Shown here: positions 37,487 to 45,904 of the stretch, piece after piece
Layout of the letters: every line of letters begins with the position of its first letter
How positions within the stretch are numbered: position 1 is the stretch's first letter
NCBI GenBank assembly: GCA_028749475.1
Contig: JAQVWN010000013.1
Span: forward strand, 1-47,211
Direction: 5' to 3'
Source: Thomasclavelia sp.
GTDB taxonomy: Bacteria > Bacillota_I > Bacilli_A > Erysipelotrichales > Coprobacillaceae
Length of the DNA: 47,211 nt
Notes under the pieces: model-generated
Seen by the model: only the letters and a program-made list of their open reading frames with translations
Told to the model about the DNA's origin: nothing
Databases searched by the model: none
Translations under genes and position numbers: made by a program

Positions 37487-38128
37487 ATGAAAATTATTAT
37501 TAGGATTCCAATTTATATAATTAAGATGATTTTTCATATTATTAGGACTATTTTTGTTAGTTCTATTAATATGAAAATGATTGATAATATGAGTGGTAAA
37601 GAATTTGAAGAATTTATTTTAGAAGTATATAAGAAGTTAGGTTATAAGAAAGTATCTTTATCTAAAGAAAATGGAGATTTTGGTATTGATATCTTTTGTA
37701 AAAAAGATGATATTAGTTATGGAATTCAATGTAAAAGATATAAAAGAAAAGTTGGTGTTGAAGCCATTCAACAAGTAGCTAGTGGAAAAGACTACTATAA
37801 CTTAGATGAAGGAGTTGTCATTACTAATAGTTACTTTTCATCTGCTGCTAGTACCCTAGCAGCTAATACTAATATTACTTTAATTAACCGAGATGATTTA
37901 ATTAAGATTTTAAAAAGAAATAAATTATTTAAAAGTAAAATACCTTTTTATTATCATTTAGTTTGTCTAATGATAATTATCTTAGCTAGTTATTTACAAG
38001 TAACCTATAATCAAGGTTTGATTATTGGTTTAATAGCGATATTTATTGAAACTATTATGATAATTAGAAGCATAATTATTATTAAGAGTTATAATGTCTT
38101 AGATGATTATAATATTCATCAATACTAA
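37487..38128 (+). CDS. Membrane-anchored Mrr-like nuclease-domain protein
   Basis: A 213-residue protein with a hydrophobic N terminus (about 1-27), an Mrr_cat domain and two C-terminal membrane segments (about 150-195). The nuclease core is visible: MSGKEFEEFILEVYKKLGYKKV (motif-A helix), GDFGIDIFCKKD (catalytic Asp), YGIQCKRYKRKVG (QxK motif), EAIQQV and GVVITNSYFSSAA. Such membrane Mrr proteins are often linked to defence or DNA turnover, but none is well characterised. The extended -10 TGTTATAAT (37472-37480) ends 6 bases before the ATG and no ribosome binding site is present, suggesting leaderless translation. Confidence 0.8.
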   Translation: MKIIIRIPIYIIKMIFHIIRTIFVSSINMKMIDNMSGKEFEEFILEVYKKLGYKKVSLSKENGDFGIDIFCKKDDISYGIQCKRYKRKVGVEAIQQVASGKDYYNLDEGVVITNSYFSSAASTLAANTNITLINRDDLIKILKRNKLFKSKIPFYYHLVCLMIIILASYLQVTYNQGLIIGLIAIFIETIMIIRSIIIIKSYNVLDDYNIHQY

Positions 38129-38182
38129 GATTGTGTTTTACCCCTAAAACAAATAAAATATGAATAATAGATAGGAGTTATT

Positions 38183-39049
38183 ATGAATAAAATAGATGCC
38201 CATACAACGTTATATACATTTCTAGGAAGTCCAGCTAGTCATTCTAAAAGTCCGGCTATGCATAACTTAGCTTTTAATAAACTAGGACTTAATAGTGTTT
38301 ATTTAGCCTTTGATGTAAATAAAGATACTTTAGAAGATACTATTAATACTTTTAAGAAACTTAAGGTTCAAGGATCAAACATCTCCATGCCTTGTAAAGA
38401 AGCTATTATTCCGCTTCTAGATAGTATTACTACTAGAGCTAAATTAGCTGGAGCTGTTAATACTATTAAATTAAATAGTAATGGTGGTTATGATGGTGAT
38501 TTAACTGATGGCGTAGGATTCACTAAAACATTAACTGATAAGGGTTGGAATATTAAAGATCAAGATATTGTTTGTTTAGGTGCTGGTGGGGCTAGTAAAG
38601 CTATCATTGTTGAACTTGCCTTATTAAAAGCCAAAAGTATTAAAGTCTTTAATCGTTCTGATAAAAAAGAGTATAAAGAATTCTTAAATAATGTTAGTAA
38701 AGAAACTGGATGTAAGATTACTTTTAACACCTTAGATAATAATGAATTATTATCTAAGAGTGTTAATGAGGCTTATTTACTTATTAATACTAGTGGAGTT
38801 GGAATGGAACCTTTAGAGGGACAGTCTTTAATTAAAGATGTTAGTTGTTTAAAACCTGATTTAAAGGTGGCTGATATCATTTATCAACCAGAGGCAACTA
38901 AACTATTATTGGATGCTAAAAGTAAGGGCTGTGACACGGTAAATGGCAAACTAATGCTTTTATATCAAGGAGCTGAGTCATTTAAAATATGGACTGGTAA
39001 AGAAATGCCAGTTGAGGATGTTAAAAAAGAAATTGGAATCGAGGAATAG
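38183..39049 (+). CDS. aroE: Shikimate dehydrogenase
   Basis: A 288-residue AroE of normal length. Substrate-binding GSPASHSKSPAMHN, the catalytic Lys in GSNISMPCKEAI and NADP-binding GAGGASKAI are visible, with the C-terminal GKLMLLYQGAESFKIWTG. It reduces 3-dehydroshikimate. The stop codon is one base before the next ATG. The YdiB/quinate-type specificity cannot be excluded. Confidence 0.95.
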   Translation: MNKIDAHTTLYTFLGSPASHSKSPAMHNLAFNKLGLNSVYLAFDVNKDTLEDTINTFKKLKVQGSNISMPCKEAIIPLLDSITTRAKLAGAVNTIKLNSNGGYDGDLTDGVGFTKTLTDKGWNIKDQDIVCLGAGGASKAIIVELALLKAKSIKVFNRSDKKEYKEFLNNVSKETGCKITFNTLDNNELLSKSVNEAYLLINTSGVGMEPLEGQSLIKDVSCLKPDLKVADIIYQPEATKLLLDAKSKGCDTVNGKLMLLYQGAESFKIWTGKEMPVEDVKKEIGIEE

Positions 39050-39050
39050 A

Positions 39051-39647
39051 ATGAAAGAATTAATTGTAGCTAGTACTAATAAAGGTAAAATTAGAGAAAT
39101 TGGAAGTATGCTTAAAGATTTAGATATTAAGGTTATCTCCATGAATGAAGCCTTAGATAAAGATATTGATATCGTAGAAGATGGGAAAACGTTTAAAGAA
39201 AATGCTTTAATTAAAGCTAAAACTATTGCTGATATAACAGGCGGAATTGTTTTAGCTGATGATTCAGGATTAGAAGTAGATGCTTTAAATAAAGAACCTG
39301 GTATCTATTCAGCTAGATGGCTTGGAGAAGACACTAGTTACGATATTAAAAATCAAACTATTATTGATAAATTAAAAGATGTTAAAGGTGATAAAAGATC
39401 AGCTCGGTTTATCTGTGCGATGGCTCTTGTAATACCAGATAGAGAACCAATTCTAATTGAAGAAAGTTTTGAAGGAATGATTAATGATAAGATTGAAGGA
39501 AGTAATGGTTTTGGTTATGATCCAATCTTTTACTATCCTCCATGTCATAAAACTAGCGCTAGTATGAGTATGGAAGAAAAGAATAAATATTCCCATCGTG
39601 CTAAAGCTCTTAAAAAGTTATATAAAATTTTAAAGGAGGAACTATAA
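39051..39647 (+). CDS. rdgB: XTP/dITP diphosphatase (RdgB/HAM1 family)
   Basis: A 198-residue nucleotide-sanitation enzyme. Family marks: VASTNKGKIREI at the N terminus, LADDSGLEVDAL (metal-binding acidic residues), PGIYSARW, SNGFGYDPIFYYP and the SHRAKAL motif near the end. It hydrolyses inosine and xanthosine triphosphates. The frame opens at 39012 inside aroE, but the ATG at 39051 begins at the family N terminus and has GAGGAAT 5 bases upstream, so I use it. The next gene overlaps it at TAATG. Confidence 0.95.
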   Translation: MKELIVASTNKGKIREIGSMLKDLDIKVISMNEALDKDIDIVEDGKTFKENALIKAKTIADITGGIVLADDSGLEVDALNKEPGIYSARWLGEDTSYDIKNQTIIDKLKDVKGDKRSARFICAMALVIPDREPILIEESFEGMINDKIEGSNGFGYDPIFYYPPCHKTSASMSMEEKNKYSHRAKALKKLYKILKEEL

Positions 39648-40153
39648 TGAATCATATTGTCTTAGTTCACCCTGCTATTCCCCAAAACACTGGTAATATC
39701 ATTAGAACCTGTGTCGCAACTGAATCAGTTTTGCATATCATTAAACCAACTGGCTTTGATTTAAATGATAAAAGAATGAAAAGATGTTCGCTAGATTATG
39801 GAAAAGACTTGGTCTTAAAAATATATGAAAACTGGGAAGAGTTTGAAAAGGCTAATGAAGGTGATTTTCATTTCTTTACTAGATATTCAAAACTAGTCTA
39901 TACCGATAAAAACTATCATACTAGTAAAGATCAATATTTAATCTTTGGACATGAACATGATGGAATTCCTAAAGATATTCTAAAAGAACATCTTGATGAT
40001 TGTGTTAGAATTCCCATGAGTAAAAATGCTCGGAGTTTAAATCTTTCTAATTGTGTAGCTCTTGCAATTTATGAAACCCTTAGACAACAAGATTATAATA
40101 ATTTATCTACTGTTGAAGTTCAAAAAGGTGAAGATTTCTTATATGACTTATAG
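39647..40153 (+). CDS. trmL: tRNA (cytidine(34)-2'-O)-methyltransferase
   Basis: A 168-residue SPOUT methyltransferase. HPAIPQNTGNIIRTC is the TrmL N-terminal motif; FGHEHDGIP and RIPMSKNARSLNLSNCVALAIYETLRQ form the knotted SAM site. It modifies the wobble position of leucine tRNAs. Coupled to rdgB by TAATG; overlaps the next gene by 11 bases. Confidence 0.93.
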   Translation: MNHIVLVHPAIPQNTGNIIRTCVATESVLHIIKPTGFDLNDKRMKRCSLDYGKDLVLKIYENWEEFEKANEGDFHFFTRYSKLVYTDKNYHTSKDQYLIFGHEHDGIPKDILKEHLDDCVRIPMSKNARSLNLSNCVALAIYETLRQQDYNNLSTVEVQKGEDFLYDL

Positions 40154-40793
40154 TAAAAGAGATATTATTACTAGTATTAGTTTAATGATTTTCATTATTA
40201 CTTTTATTATTTGTTTGGTATTATTTTGTAAATGGTTTTATTACTATGATGCTAGTAATCTTAGTCTTGATAAACTTACTGGTTTATCAATGAAAACAAT
40301 TAAAAAGAATTATGATATCTTGATAAGATATCAATCAATCTTTTATCAAGGGAAATTATCTTTCCCTAATTTTAAAATGAGTACTACTGGTAGAATTCAT
40401 TTTGAACAAGTTAAAGTTGTCTGTGAAGTTATTCAAGGATTAATGGTAATTTCAGGGATTAGTAGTTTTATCTTAGTTAGAAAACAACATAAAGAACATA
40501 AATTTATGTATTTAAAACTTACTGCTATAATAACTGTTGTAGTACCAATAGTTATTGGCTCTTTAGCAGCAATTGATTTTGACAGAGCATTTACTTTATT
40601 TCATCAAATAGTTTTTCAAAATAATTATTGGATCTTTAATAGTTACAGCGATCCAATAATTAATATCTTACCAGAAACTTTCTTTATGAATTCTTTTATT
40701 AGAATTATAATATTAGTTATAGGTAGTAGTTTAGGTCTTTATCTTTATTATCTTAGATGTTTAAAAAATATAAAATTGGAGGAAAAAGAATGA
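40143..40793 (+). CDS. TIGR01906 (DUF1461) integral membrane protein
   Basis: A 216-residue membrane protein with four to five segments and an external loop after the first segment: LTGLSMKTIKKNYDILIRYQS...LSFPNFKMSTTGRIHFEQVK, which matches the TIGR01906/DUF1461 signature. Function is unknown. The frame is open from 40062, but the ATG at 40143 has AAGGTGA before it and begins just before the first membrane segment, so I take that one. Its stop overlaps the next start (ATGA). Confidence 0.85.
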   Translation: MTYSKRDIITSISLMIFIITFIICLVLFCKWFYYYDASNLSLDKLTGLSMKTIKKNYDILIRYQSIFYQGKLSFPNFKMSTTGRIHFEQVKVVCEVIQGLMVISGISSFILVRKQHKEHKFMYLKLTAIITVVVPIVIGSLAAIDFDRAFTLFHQIVFQNNYWIFNSYSDPIINILPETFFMNSFIRIIILVIGSSLGLYLYYLRCLKNIKLEEKE

Positions 40794-41527
40794 TTAAGAA
40801 CTTGATTGTTAACTGTGATGACTTTGGTATTAGTGAAGGAGTAAACTTAGCTGTTAATAAAGCCTTTAATGATGGTGTGCTTAGAAGTACTACTTTAATG
40901 GCTAATATGGAATATATTGAAGATGCAGCGATTATTGCTAATAGGAATCCTGATTTAGGTGTCGGAGTTCATTTAACTCTTTCAGCTGGTAAACCACTTA
41001 CTAAAAAAGATACTGATTATGTTGATGAAAGAGGTTATTTTAAAAAGATAGGTTATTACCGTGATGGTGGTAAAGTAGACTTAGATGATTTATATCATGA
41101 ATGGAAAGCTCAAATTGAAAAGTATATTGAAGTAATGGGTCATTATCCAGATCATCTAGATTCTCATCATCATGCTCAAAACCTTCCAGGAGTTCAAGAC
41201 GTCTTTAAAAGACTAGCTAAAGAATATGATTTACCTGTTAGAAATAATCTCCATCTTAATGATGATTACCCTACTTTCACCTTTACTACTGAATTTTATG
41301 GTAATGATGCTAGTGTTGATAAAATCATTGAATTATGTACTAGAAATGAAGGAACATTAGAAATAATGTGTCATGTTGGTTATGTTGATGAATATATCAT
41401 GGAACATTCTTCTTATAATATTCAAAGAGCTAAAGAATTAGCTATTATGTGTAATCCAAGATTATTAGATTTTATAAAAGAAAATAATATTAAATTAATT
41501 AATTATCAAAGCATAGAGAAAAAGTAG
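40790..41527 (+). CDS. ChbG/YdjC-family carbohydrate deacetylase
   Basis: A 245-residue polysaccharide-deacetylase-like protein. NCDDFGISEGVN has the catalytic Asp pair, GVGVHLTLSAGKPL and HLDSHHHAQNLP the metal His residues. ChbG removes an acetyl group from chitobiose-type N-acetylglucosamine sugars; other YdjC proteins act on related substrates. The frame opens at 40757; the ATG at 40790 (AIKNLIVNCDD start, GGAGG upstream) is chosen and overlaps the DUF1461 stop. Terminator at 41519-41549. Confidence 0.9.
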   Translation: MIKNLIVNCDDFGISEGVNLAVNKAFNDGVLRSTTLMANMEYIEDAAIIANRNPDLGVGVHLTLSAGKPLTKKDTDYVDERGYFKKIGYYRDGGKVDLDDLYHEWKAQIEKYIEVMGHYPDHLDSHHHAQNLPGVQDVFKRLAKEYDLPVRNNLHLNDDYPTFTFTTEFYGNDASVDKIIELCTRNEGTLEIMCHVGYVDEYIMEHSSYNIQRAKELAIMCNPRLLDFIKENNIKLINYQSIEKK

Positions 41528-41549
41528 GTTCATTTGAACCTACTTTTTT
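41519..41549. terminator. Bidirectional intrinsic terminator
   Basis: AAAAAGTAGGTTCA pairs with TGAACCTACTTTTTT, between the convergent ydjC-like and metY genes. Confidence 0.85.
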
Positions 41550-42825
41550 AAGCTTTAAATGCTTGGTCTAAATCTTCAATAATATCATCAATATGTTCAA
41601 GACCAATTGATAAACGAATTGTAGTTGGAGTAATACCAGAATCTAATAATTCTGATGGACTCATTTGAGAATGAGTAGTACTAGCTGGATGAATAACTAA
41701 ACTTTTAGCATCAGCAACATTGGCTAGTAATGAAAAGATTTTTAAGTTATCGATAAACTTCTTAGCATCATTTTCATCACCTTCTATTTCAAAGGTAAAG
41801 ATGGAACCAGCTCCATGTTTGAAGTAACGTTTGTATAAAGTATTGTATGGACTATCCTCTAATGAAGGATGGTTTATTTTTTTAACTTTAGGTTGAGTCT
41901 TTAAATAATCTATTACTTTTAAAGCATTTTCTACATGTCTTTCTACTCTAAGTGATAGTGTTTCCAGTCCTTGAAGAAGTAAGAAAGCATTAAATGGAGA
42001 AAGAGTTGCGCCAGTATCTCTTAGAATAACAGCTCTTATTCTAGTTATATAAGCCTCTTTACCTACTTCATCAACCCAAACTGTTCCATGGTAACTATTA
42101 TCTGGTTTTGTTAAACTATCAAACTTACCAGATGCTTTCCAATCAAAGTTACCAGAATCAACAATAACTCCTCCTAGAGTAGTACCATGTCCACCAATAA
42201 ACTTGGTAGCTGAATGAACTACGATATCAGCTCCATGTTCAATTGGTCTAAATAAATATGGGGTTCCAAAAGTATTATCAACTATTAAAGGAATCTTAAA
42301 TTCATGGGCTATTTTAGCAATAGCCTCAACGTCTACTAATGATGAATTAGGATTACCTAACGATTCAATAAAGATTGCTTTAGTGTTTTCTTTCAAGGCA
42401 TCTTTAAAGTTTTGAGGGTTATCTCCATCCACAAAAGTTGTACTAACTCCAAAGTTCTTTAGCGTATGAGCTAGTAGATTAAATGATCCCCCATAGATTT
42501 GTTTAGCAGAAACGATATGGTCACCACTAGCTGTAATATTCTCAATCGCATAAGTTACAGCTGCTGCTCCACTAGCTACTGCTAGACCGGCAACTCCTCC
42601 TTCTAATGCGGCAATTCTTTTCTCAAAGACATCTTGAGTTGGATTAGTAAGTCTTCCATAAATGTTTCCTGCATCTGAAAGTCCAAATCTGCTAGCTGCA
42701 TGATCAGAGTTATCAAACACATAAGCAGCTGTTTGATAAATAGGAACTGCTCTAGCTCCGGTAGGATCAGTTTCTTCTTGTCCAATATGTAATTGTTTAG
42801 TTTCAAAGTGTAATTCTTTAGTCAT
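41548..42825 (-). CDS. metY: O-acetylhomoserine sulfhydrylase (MetY)
   Basis: A 425-residue Cys/Met-metabolism PLP enzyme. [31 protein letters not shown] is the MetY-type start; [22 protein letters not shown] and the Schiff-base Lys in [17 protein letters not shown] follow. The 425-430 length fits MetY rather than the 380-residue MetB/MetC. It joins sulfide to O-acetylhomoserine, giving homocysteine. The frame is open from 42888, but ATG 42825 has GAGGAAAA upstream and matches the family start. A short upstream gene (42869-42931) precedes it. Confidence 0.92.
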   Translation of the reverse strand: MTKELHFETKQLHIGQEETDPTGARAVPIYQTAAYVFDNSDHAASRFGLSDAGNIYGRLTNPTQDVFEKRIAALEGGVAGLAVASGAAAVTYAIENITASGDHIVSAKQIYGGSFNLLAHTLKNFGVSTTFVDGDNPQNFKDALKENTKAIFIESLGNPNSSLVDVEAIAKIAHEFKIPLIVDNTFGTPYLFRPIEHGADIVVHSATKFIGGHGTTLGGVIVDSGNFDWKASGKFDSLTKPDNSYHGTVWVDEVGKEAYITRIRAVILRDTGATLSPFNAFLLLQGLETLSLRVERHVENALKVIDYLKTQPKVKKINHPSLEDSPYNTLYKRYFKHGAGSIFTFEIEGDENDAKKFIDNLKIFSLLANVADAKSLVIHPASTTHSQMSPSELLDSGITPTTIRLSIGLEHIDDIIEDLDQAFKA

Positions 42826-42868
42826 TTTATTTTCCTCTTTTCTTAGTGTGTTGTTTATAGTTTTAATA

Positions 42869-42931
42869 TTAATAACACATTCGTCCATTCCGGAAGTTAT
42901 GACGTAAATGAATAATTAAGTCTCTAATCAT
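42869..42931 (-). CDS. Candidate 20-residue leader peptide upstream of metY
   Basis: A 21-codon frame (start 42931, stop 42871-42869) with a TAGGAG ribosome binding site 7 bases before its ATG. It begins [12 protein letters not shown], ends FRNGRMCY and is rich in His and Arg. The Met-Cys pair just before the stop is what a sulfur-amino-acid sensing leader would show. Bases at its last codons (TGTGTT) are complementary to AACACA just before the metY ribosome binding site. It lies in the metY transcript, between the promoter and metY. Confidence 0.6.
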   Translation of the reverse strand: MIRDLIIHLRHNFRNGRMCY

Positions 42932-42963
42932 AATTCGCTCCTATTTCCTACTTGTTTAGTGTG

Positions 42964-42992
42964 ATATTACATTAAAAATAAATAGATGTCAA
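42964..42992 (-). promoter_or_regulatory. metY promoter
   Basis: On the minus strand TTGACA (42992-42987), 17-bp spacer, TAATAT (42969-42964), about 25 bases before the leader-peptide start. The inverted repeat AATTAGAAAG/CTTTCTAATT (43016-42991) touches its upstream edge. I see no S-box or T-box. Confidence 0.75.
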
Positions 42993-43031
42993 TTAGAAAG
43001 TTAAAACTTTCTAATTTTCATCTATTATTTA

Positions 43032-44156
43032 TTACATATACCAATAAAAAGCATGGTTTTGTAAAAACTGTTGAGCAGTATTTAAATCATCAGTGATATC
43101 GTTTCCATCCACTACTACCTTACCGTCAAAACAAGGTTCTTCTCTTTTTAAATTATGTTTTGCTTTCTCAATAGAAAAGTAATTTCCTTCAGCAGCAAAT
43201 CCTGGGTTAGGTTGTAACATACAATGATTATAAGTTTCTAATATTACTCGAGCATTAATTCCTTTTTGATTTATACTTTCATACTTCTTATAATCAATAA
43301 TTCCCATTTTAGAGTGTTTTTCATAAATAGGAATAACTTTACCTAATATCTCTAATTCATCGTTATTTAAGGGCTTAAAGTCCTCCATGTAAGAGATATT
43401 ATCATTTACTTGTTTTAGATTAGACATTCCAGAAAGAACAACTAAAACATTATCTAAACTAGCAGCAAATCTAATAGCCCATGATGCTAGTGAAGCACTG
43501 CTATAATCTTTCATTAATTGGACAGCTTCACTAGGAGCACTAGCTAGCATTCCTCCTTTAACTGGTTCCATAACAATTACTTTTCTTTGATATTTACATA
43601 TTATGTCATAACAGGCTTTAGCTTGTATTAAACAAGCATCCATATCAAAGTAATTTAAAGCAATTTGAACTGCTTCTATTTCTGGATGTTCTTTTAAGAT
43701 CTTTTCAAGACTTAAAGCATCATCATGATATGAAATTGCAATATGTTTGATTTTACCTTCTTCTTTATATTGTTTTAGATGATCAAACATATGGCATTCT
43801 TTAATATTAGTTTTATATCTTATACTATTTACATTATGTAATAAGAAATAATCAAAATATTCTACTCCACATTTATATAATTGTTCATTAAAGATCTTAT
43901 CGACATCTTCTTCTTTCTCAATAGCAAAAGCCGGAAGTTTAGTTGCTAGAACATAATCTTCTCGGTTATGTCTTTCAACTAAGGCTTTTCTTATCGCAAT
44001 TTCACTACTTCCATCATGATATACATAACTAGTATCAAAGTAAGTAAAACCATGTTCTAAGTAAGTATCAACCATTTTATTTAGTTGATCAATATCAATA
44101 TCAGTTCCATTTTCTAACATTGGTAATCTCATTAAACCAAATCCAAGTTTTTTCAT
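43032..44156 (-). CDS. Aldo/keto reductase
   Basis: A 374-residue aldo/keto reductase. The N terminus KKLGFGLMRLPM and the catalytic tetrad segments FTYFDTSYVYHDGSSE (Asp, Tyr), LATKLPAF (Lys) and YFLLHNVN (His) are present, with a TIM-barrel length and a 70-residue C-terminal extension. No ferredoxin-type four-cysteine cluster is seen in that extension, unlike many relatives of this size. It probably detoxifies reactive aldehydes. Its promoter has the 19-bp spacer typical for MerR control, and a MerR regulator is encoded divergently. Confidence 0.88.
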   Translation of the reverse strand: MKKLGFGLMRLPMLENGTDIDIDQLNKMVDTYLEHGFTYFDTSYVYHDGSSEIAIRKALVERHNREDYVLATKLPAFAIEKEEDVDKIFNEQLYKCGVEYFDYFLLHNVNSIRYKTNIKECHMFDHLKQYKEEGKIKHIAISYHDDALSLEKILKEHPEIEAVQIALNYFDMDACLIQAKACYDIICKYQRKVIVMEPVKGGMLASAPSEAVQLMKDYSSASLASWAIRFAASLDNVLVVLSGMSNLKQVNDNISYMEDFKPLNNDELEILGKVIPIYEKHSKMGIIDYKKYESINQKGINARVILETYNHCMLQPNPGFAAEGNYFSIEKAKHNLKREEPCFDGKVVVDGNDITDDLNTAQQFLQNHAFYWYM

Positions 44157-44176
44157 AATTATAATCCTCCATAGAT

Positions 44177-44207
44177 ACTATAAAAGATTAGAGTAACTCG
44201 AAGTCAA
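44177..44207 (-). promoter_or_regulatory. MerR-type promoter of the aldo/keto reductase
   Basis: On the minus strand TTGACT (44207-44202), a 19-bp spacer, TATAGT (44182-44177). The spacer contains the dyad GAGT-T-ACTC (44198-44190). Over-long spacers with a central dyad are the hallmark of MerR-activated promoters. Confidence 0.8.
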
Positions 44208-44245
44208 CTAAAAAATGTATTATAATGATTTTAGGAGGTGTTACT

Positions 44246-44650
44246 ATGTACAGTGTAAAAGAAGTTAGTGAGATATTAAACATCTCTCCACATACTATTA
44301 GATATTATACAGACCAAGGTCTTGTTCCTCATCTTAAAAGAAATCAAAATAATAATAGACTATTTGATGATGAATCTATTGATTGGCTTAAAGGTTGTAT
44401 CTATCTTAGAGAACTAGGATTATCGATGAAAGATGTTAAAAGCTTTGTAGAACTTTGTCTCCAAGATTCAGATGAAGCTATTAAACAAAGATATCAAATA
44501 CTAAAAGATAATGAATTGAAAGCAAAAGATGAATTAGAAAAGGCTAAAGTAAGATATGAATACTTAAAGAGTAAATCTAAACGACAATTAGATTTCATAG
44601 GACATCATGATTTAGATAATAAAAATCCTGCACAAAAATATAAGAAATAA
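44246..44650 (+). CDS. MerR-family transcriptional regulator
   Basis: A 134-residue regulator. The winged helix MYSVKEVSEILNISPHTIRYYTDQGLVPHLKR is followed by the second-helix region IDWLKGCIYLRELGLSMKDVKSF and a coiled coil. It has no Cys cluster for metals, so it belongs to the aldehyde/electrophile-type group (NmlR/AdhR-like, by context). The frame opens at 44225; ATG 44246 with AGGAGGTG 5 bases upstream is the real start. TATAAT at 44221-44226 is a -10. Confidence 0.9.
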   Translation: MYSVKEVSEILNISPHTIRYYTDQGLVPHLKRNQNNNRLFDDESIDWLKGCIYLRELGLSMKDVKSFVELCLQDSDEAIKQRYQILKDNELKAKDELEKAKVRYEYLKSKSKRQLDFIGHHDLDNKNPAQKYKK

Positions 44651-44663
44651 AGGAAATAGTTAA

Positions 44664-45839
44664 ATGAAAAAAGGCAAAACAATTGTTGAACAATTAAATA
44701 ATAAAGGCAATGTTTATATGGATGTTGATTACACCTTTTCTCCAGAAGAAATCACAAATCTTCTATCAAATTATGTTGAGGTTAAACGCAAAGACAGAAA
44801 TATACTAATTTGTAATTATAATGGTAAAGACTTTGCAATGTATTTGAAAAATATTACTTATCTAGGTAATCCTCATCCAAAATATAAAAAAAGAATTCAA
44901 CTTGGTGACAATTTTAAAAAGAAATATAATGAATACAAAAAAATGGGAACACCACTGTTAGTCATTGGAGTATATAAACATGACGATGTACTACTATTTG
45001 TTGGATTCAATACAGATAAATATAAAAACAATAAATCACATAACTCATCAGCGCACATTTTTATCTCAGATCTTCAACAAGCTATAAATAAAGGTTATTA
45101 CAAAAAAATAGACTATTTCAGTAATGAAATAACTTCGTTTACACCGGATAATCTAAACAAATATCTGGATTCTGTGTTAATTAAAGGTGATGAATTCGAT
45201 GATATGTTTACAGAAGTTGATTCTTTCTTTAAAAGCGTACCAAAAGATTGGAATGGAATAGAGTGTTATCAAGAAATGATTAATGCTGATTTCAATATGA
45301 AGTATCAACCTGAATGGCCAGGATTTTACTTAGAATACAAATTTGCAGATTATATAAACAAAAACAAACTTAATAATGTAATTGAATATGAGCAAAATAA
45401 AACAAAAGGATCAATTGACTTAGACTTATACTTTCCAAGAACAAGTTCCTATGGAGACCTTAAATGTCACTCTGTGGATGCGGGAGCAATTCCAGGAAAT
45501 GACTATGAAACCATTACAAAACTAATCAAAGATTCTTCAGTTTATTATGTAGTATGCGAACACGAAACTGTTAAAGACTCTGAACTGGGATATGCTACAA
45601 CCAAATTTTGGAATGAATCCCAACACAAAGATGACTTAATGAGTTATCACGCTCGAATGAAAGGAAAAGTACATATCACAAGTTATATGATTCTAGAAAT
45701 AAACTCATATAATTCTAGATATCTTTCTGATTTTCAAAAAGGTATGGTAAACAGTAATGGTAAGCCAAGAAACAACAAAATAATGATAAGTAAAAAAGAG
45801 TTAAAAAACTTCGTCGTATATCGCCATGATTTTAATTAA
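44664..45839 (+). CDS. Probable type II restriction endonuclease
   Basis: A 391-residue protein with no family I can name. The likely catalytic site is a PD-(D/E)xK variant: LEYKFADYI, GSIDLDLYFP and YGDLKCHSV (the Asp...D-x-K pair, about residues 252-268). It immediately precedes a C5 cytosine methyltransferase, the standard layout of a type II restriction-modification pair, and has a terminator before that gene. Only 13 bases separate it from the MerR gene, so it may be read from that promoter. Function is inferred from context and the weak motif. Confidence 0.65.
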   Translation: MKKGKTIVEQLNNKGNVYMDVDYTFSPEEITNLLSNYVEVKRKDRNILICNYNGKDFAMYLKNITYLGNPHPKYKKRIQLGDNFKKKYNEYKKMGTPLLVIGVYKHDDVLLFVGFNTDKYKNNKSHNSSAHIFISDLQQAINKGYYKKIDYFSNEITSFTPDNLNKYLDSVLIKGDEFDDMFTEVDSFFKSVPKDWNGIECYQEMINADFNMKYQPEWPGFYLEYKFADYINKNKLNNVIEYEQNKTKGSIDLDLYFPRTSSYGDLKCHSVDAGAIPGNDYETITKLIKDSSVYYVVCEHETVKDSELGYATTKFWNESQHKDDLMSYHARMKGKVHITSYMILEINSYNSRYLSDFQKGMVNSNGKPRNNKIMISKKELKNFVVYRHDFN

Positions 45840-45850
45840 ATTAAACAATA

Positions 45851-45885
45851 AAAGAGTAGCTTTCCTATTCTTTTTTTGTTATAAT
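45851..45885 (+). promoter_or_regulatory. Terminator of the endonuclease gene and -10 of the methyltransferase gene
   Basis: AAAGAGTAG (45851-45859) pairs with CTATTCTTT (45865-45873, one G-U), then T. Directly after it is TATAAT (45880-45885), about 20 bases before the methyltransferase ATG. The methylase can be made independently of the nuclease. Confidence 0.6.
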
Positions 45886-45904
45886 TTGACAAGAGGAATT
45901 TAAT

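Noticed and set aside
42826-42990. SAM (S-box) riboswitch upstream of metY
   Set aside because: No S-box core is recognisable, the leader is too short, and no intrinsic terminator precedes metY.
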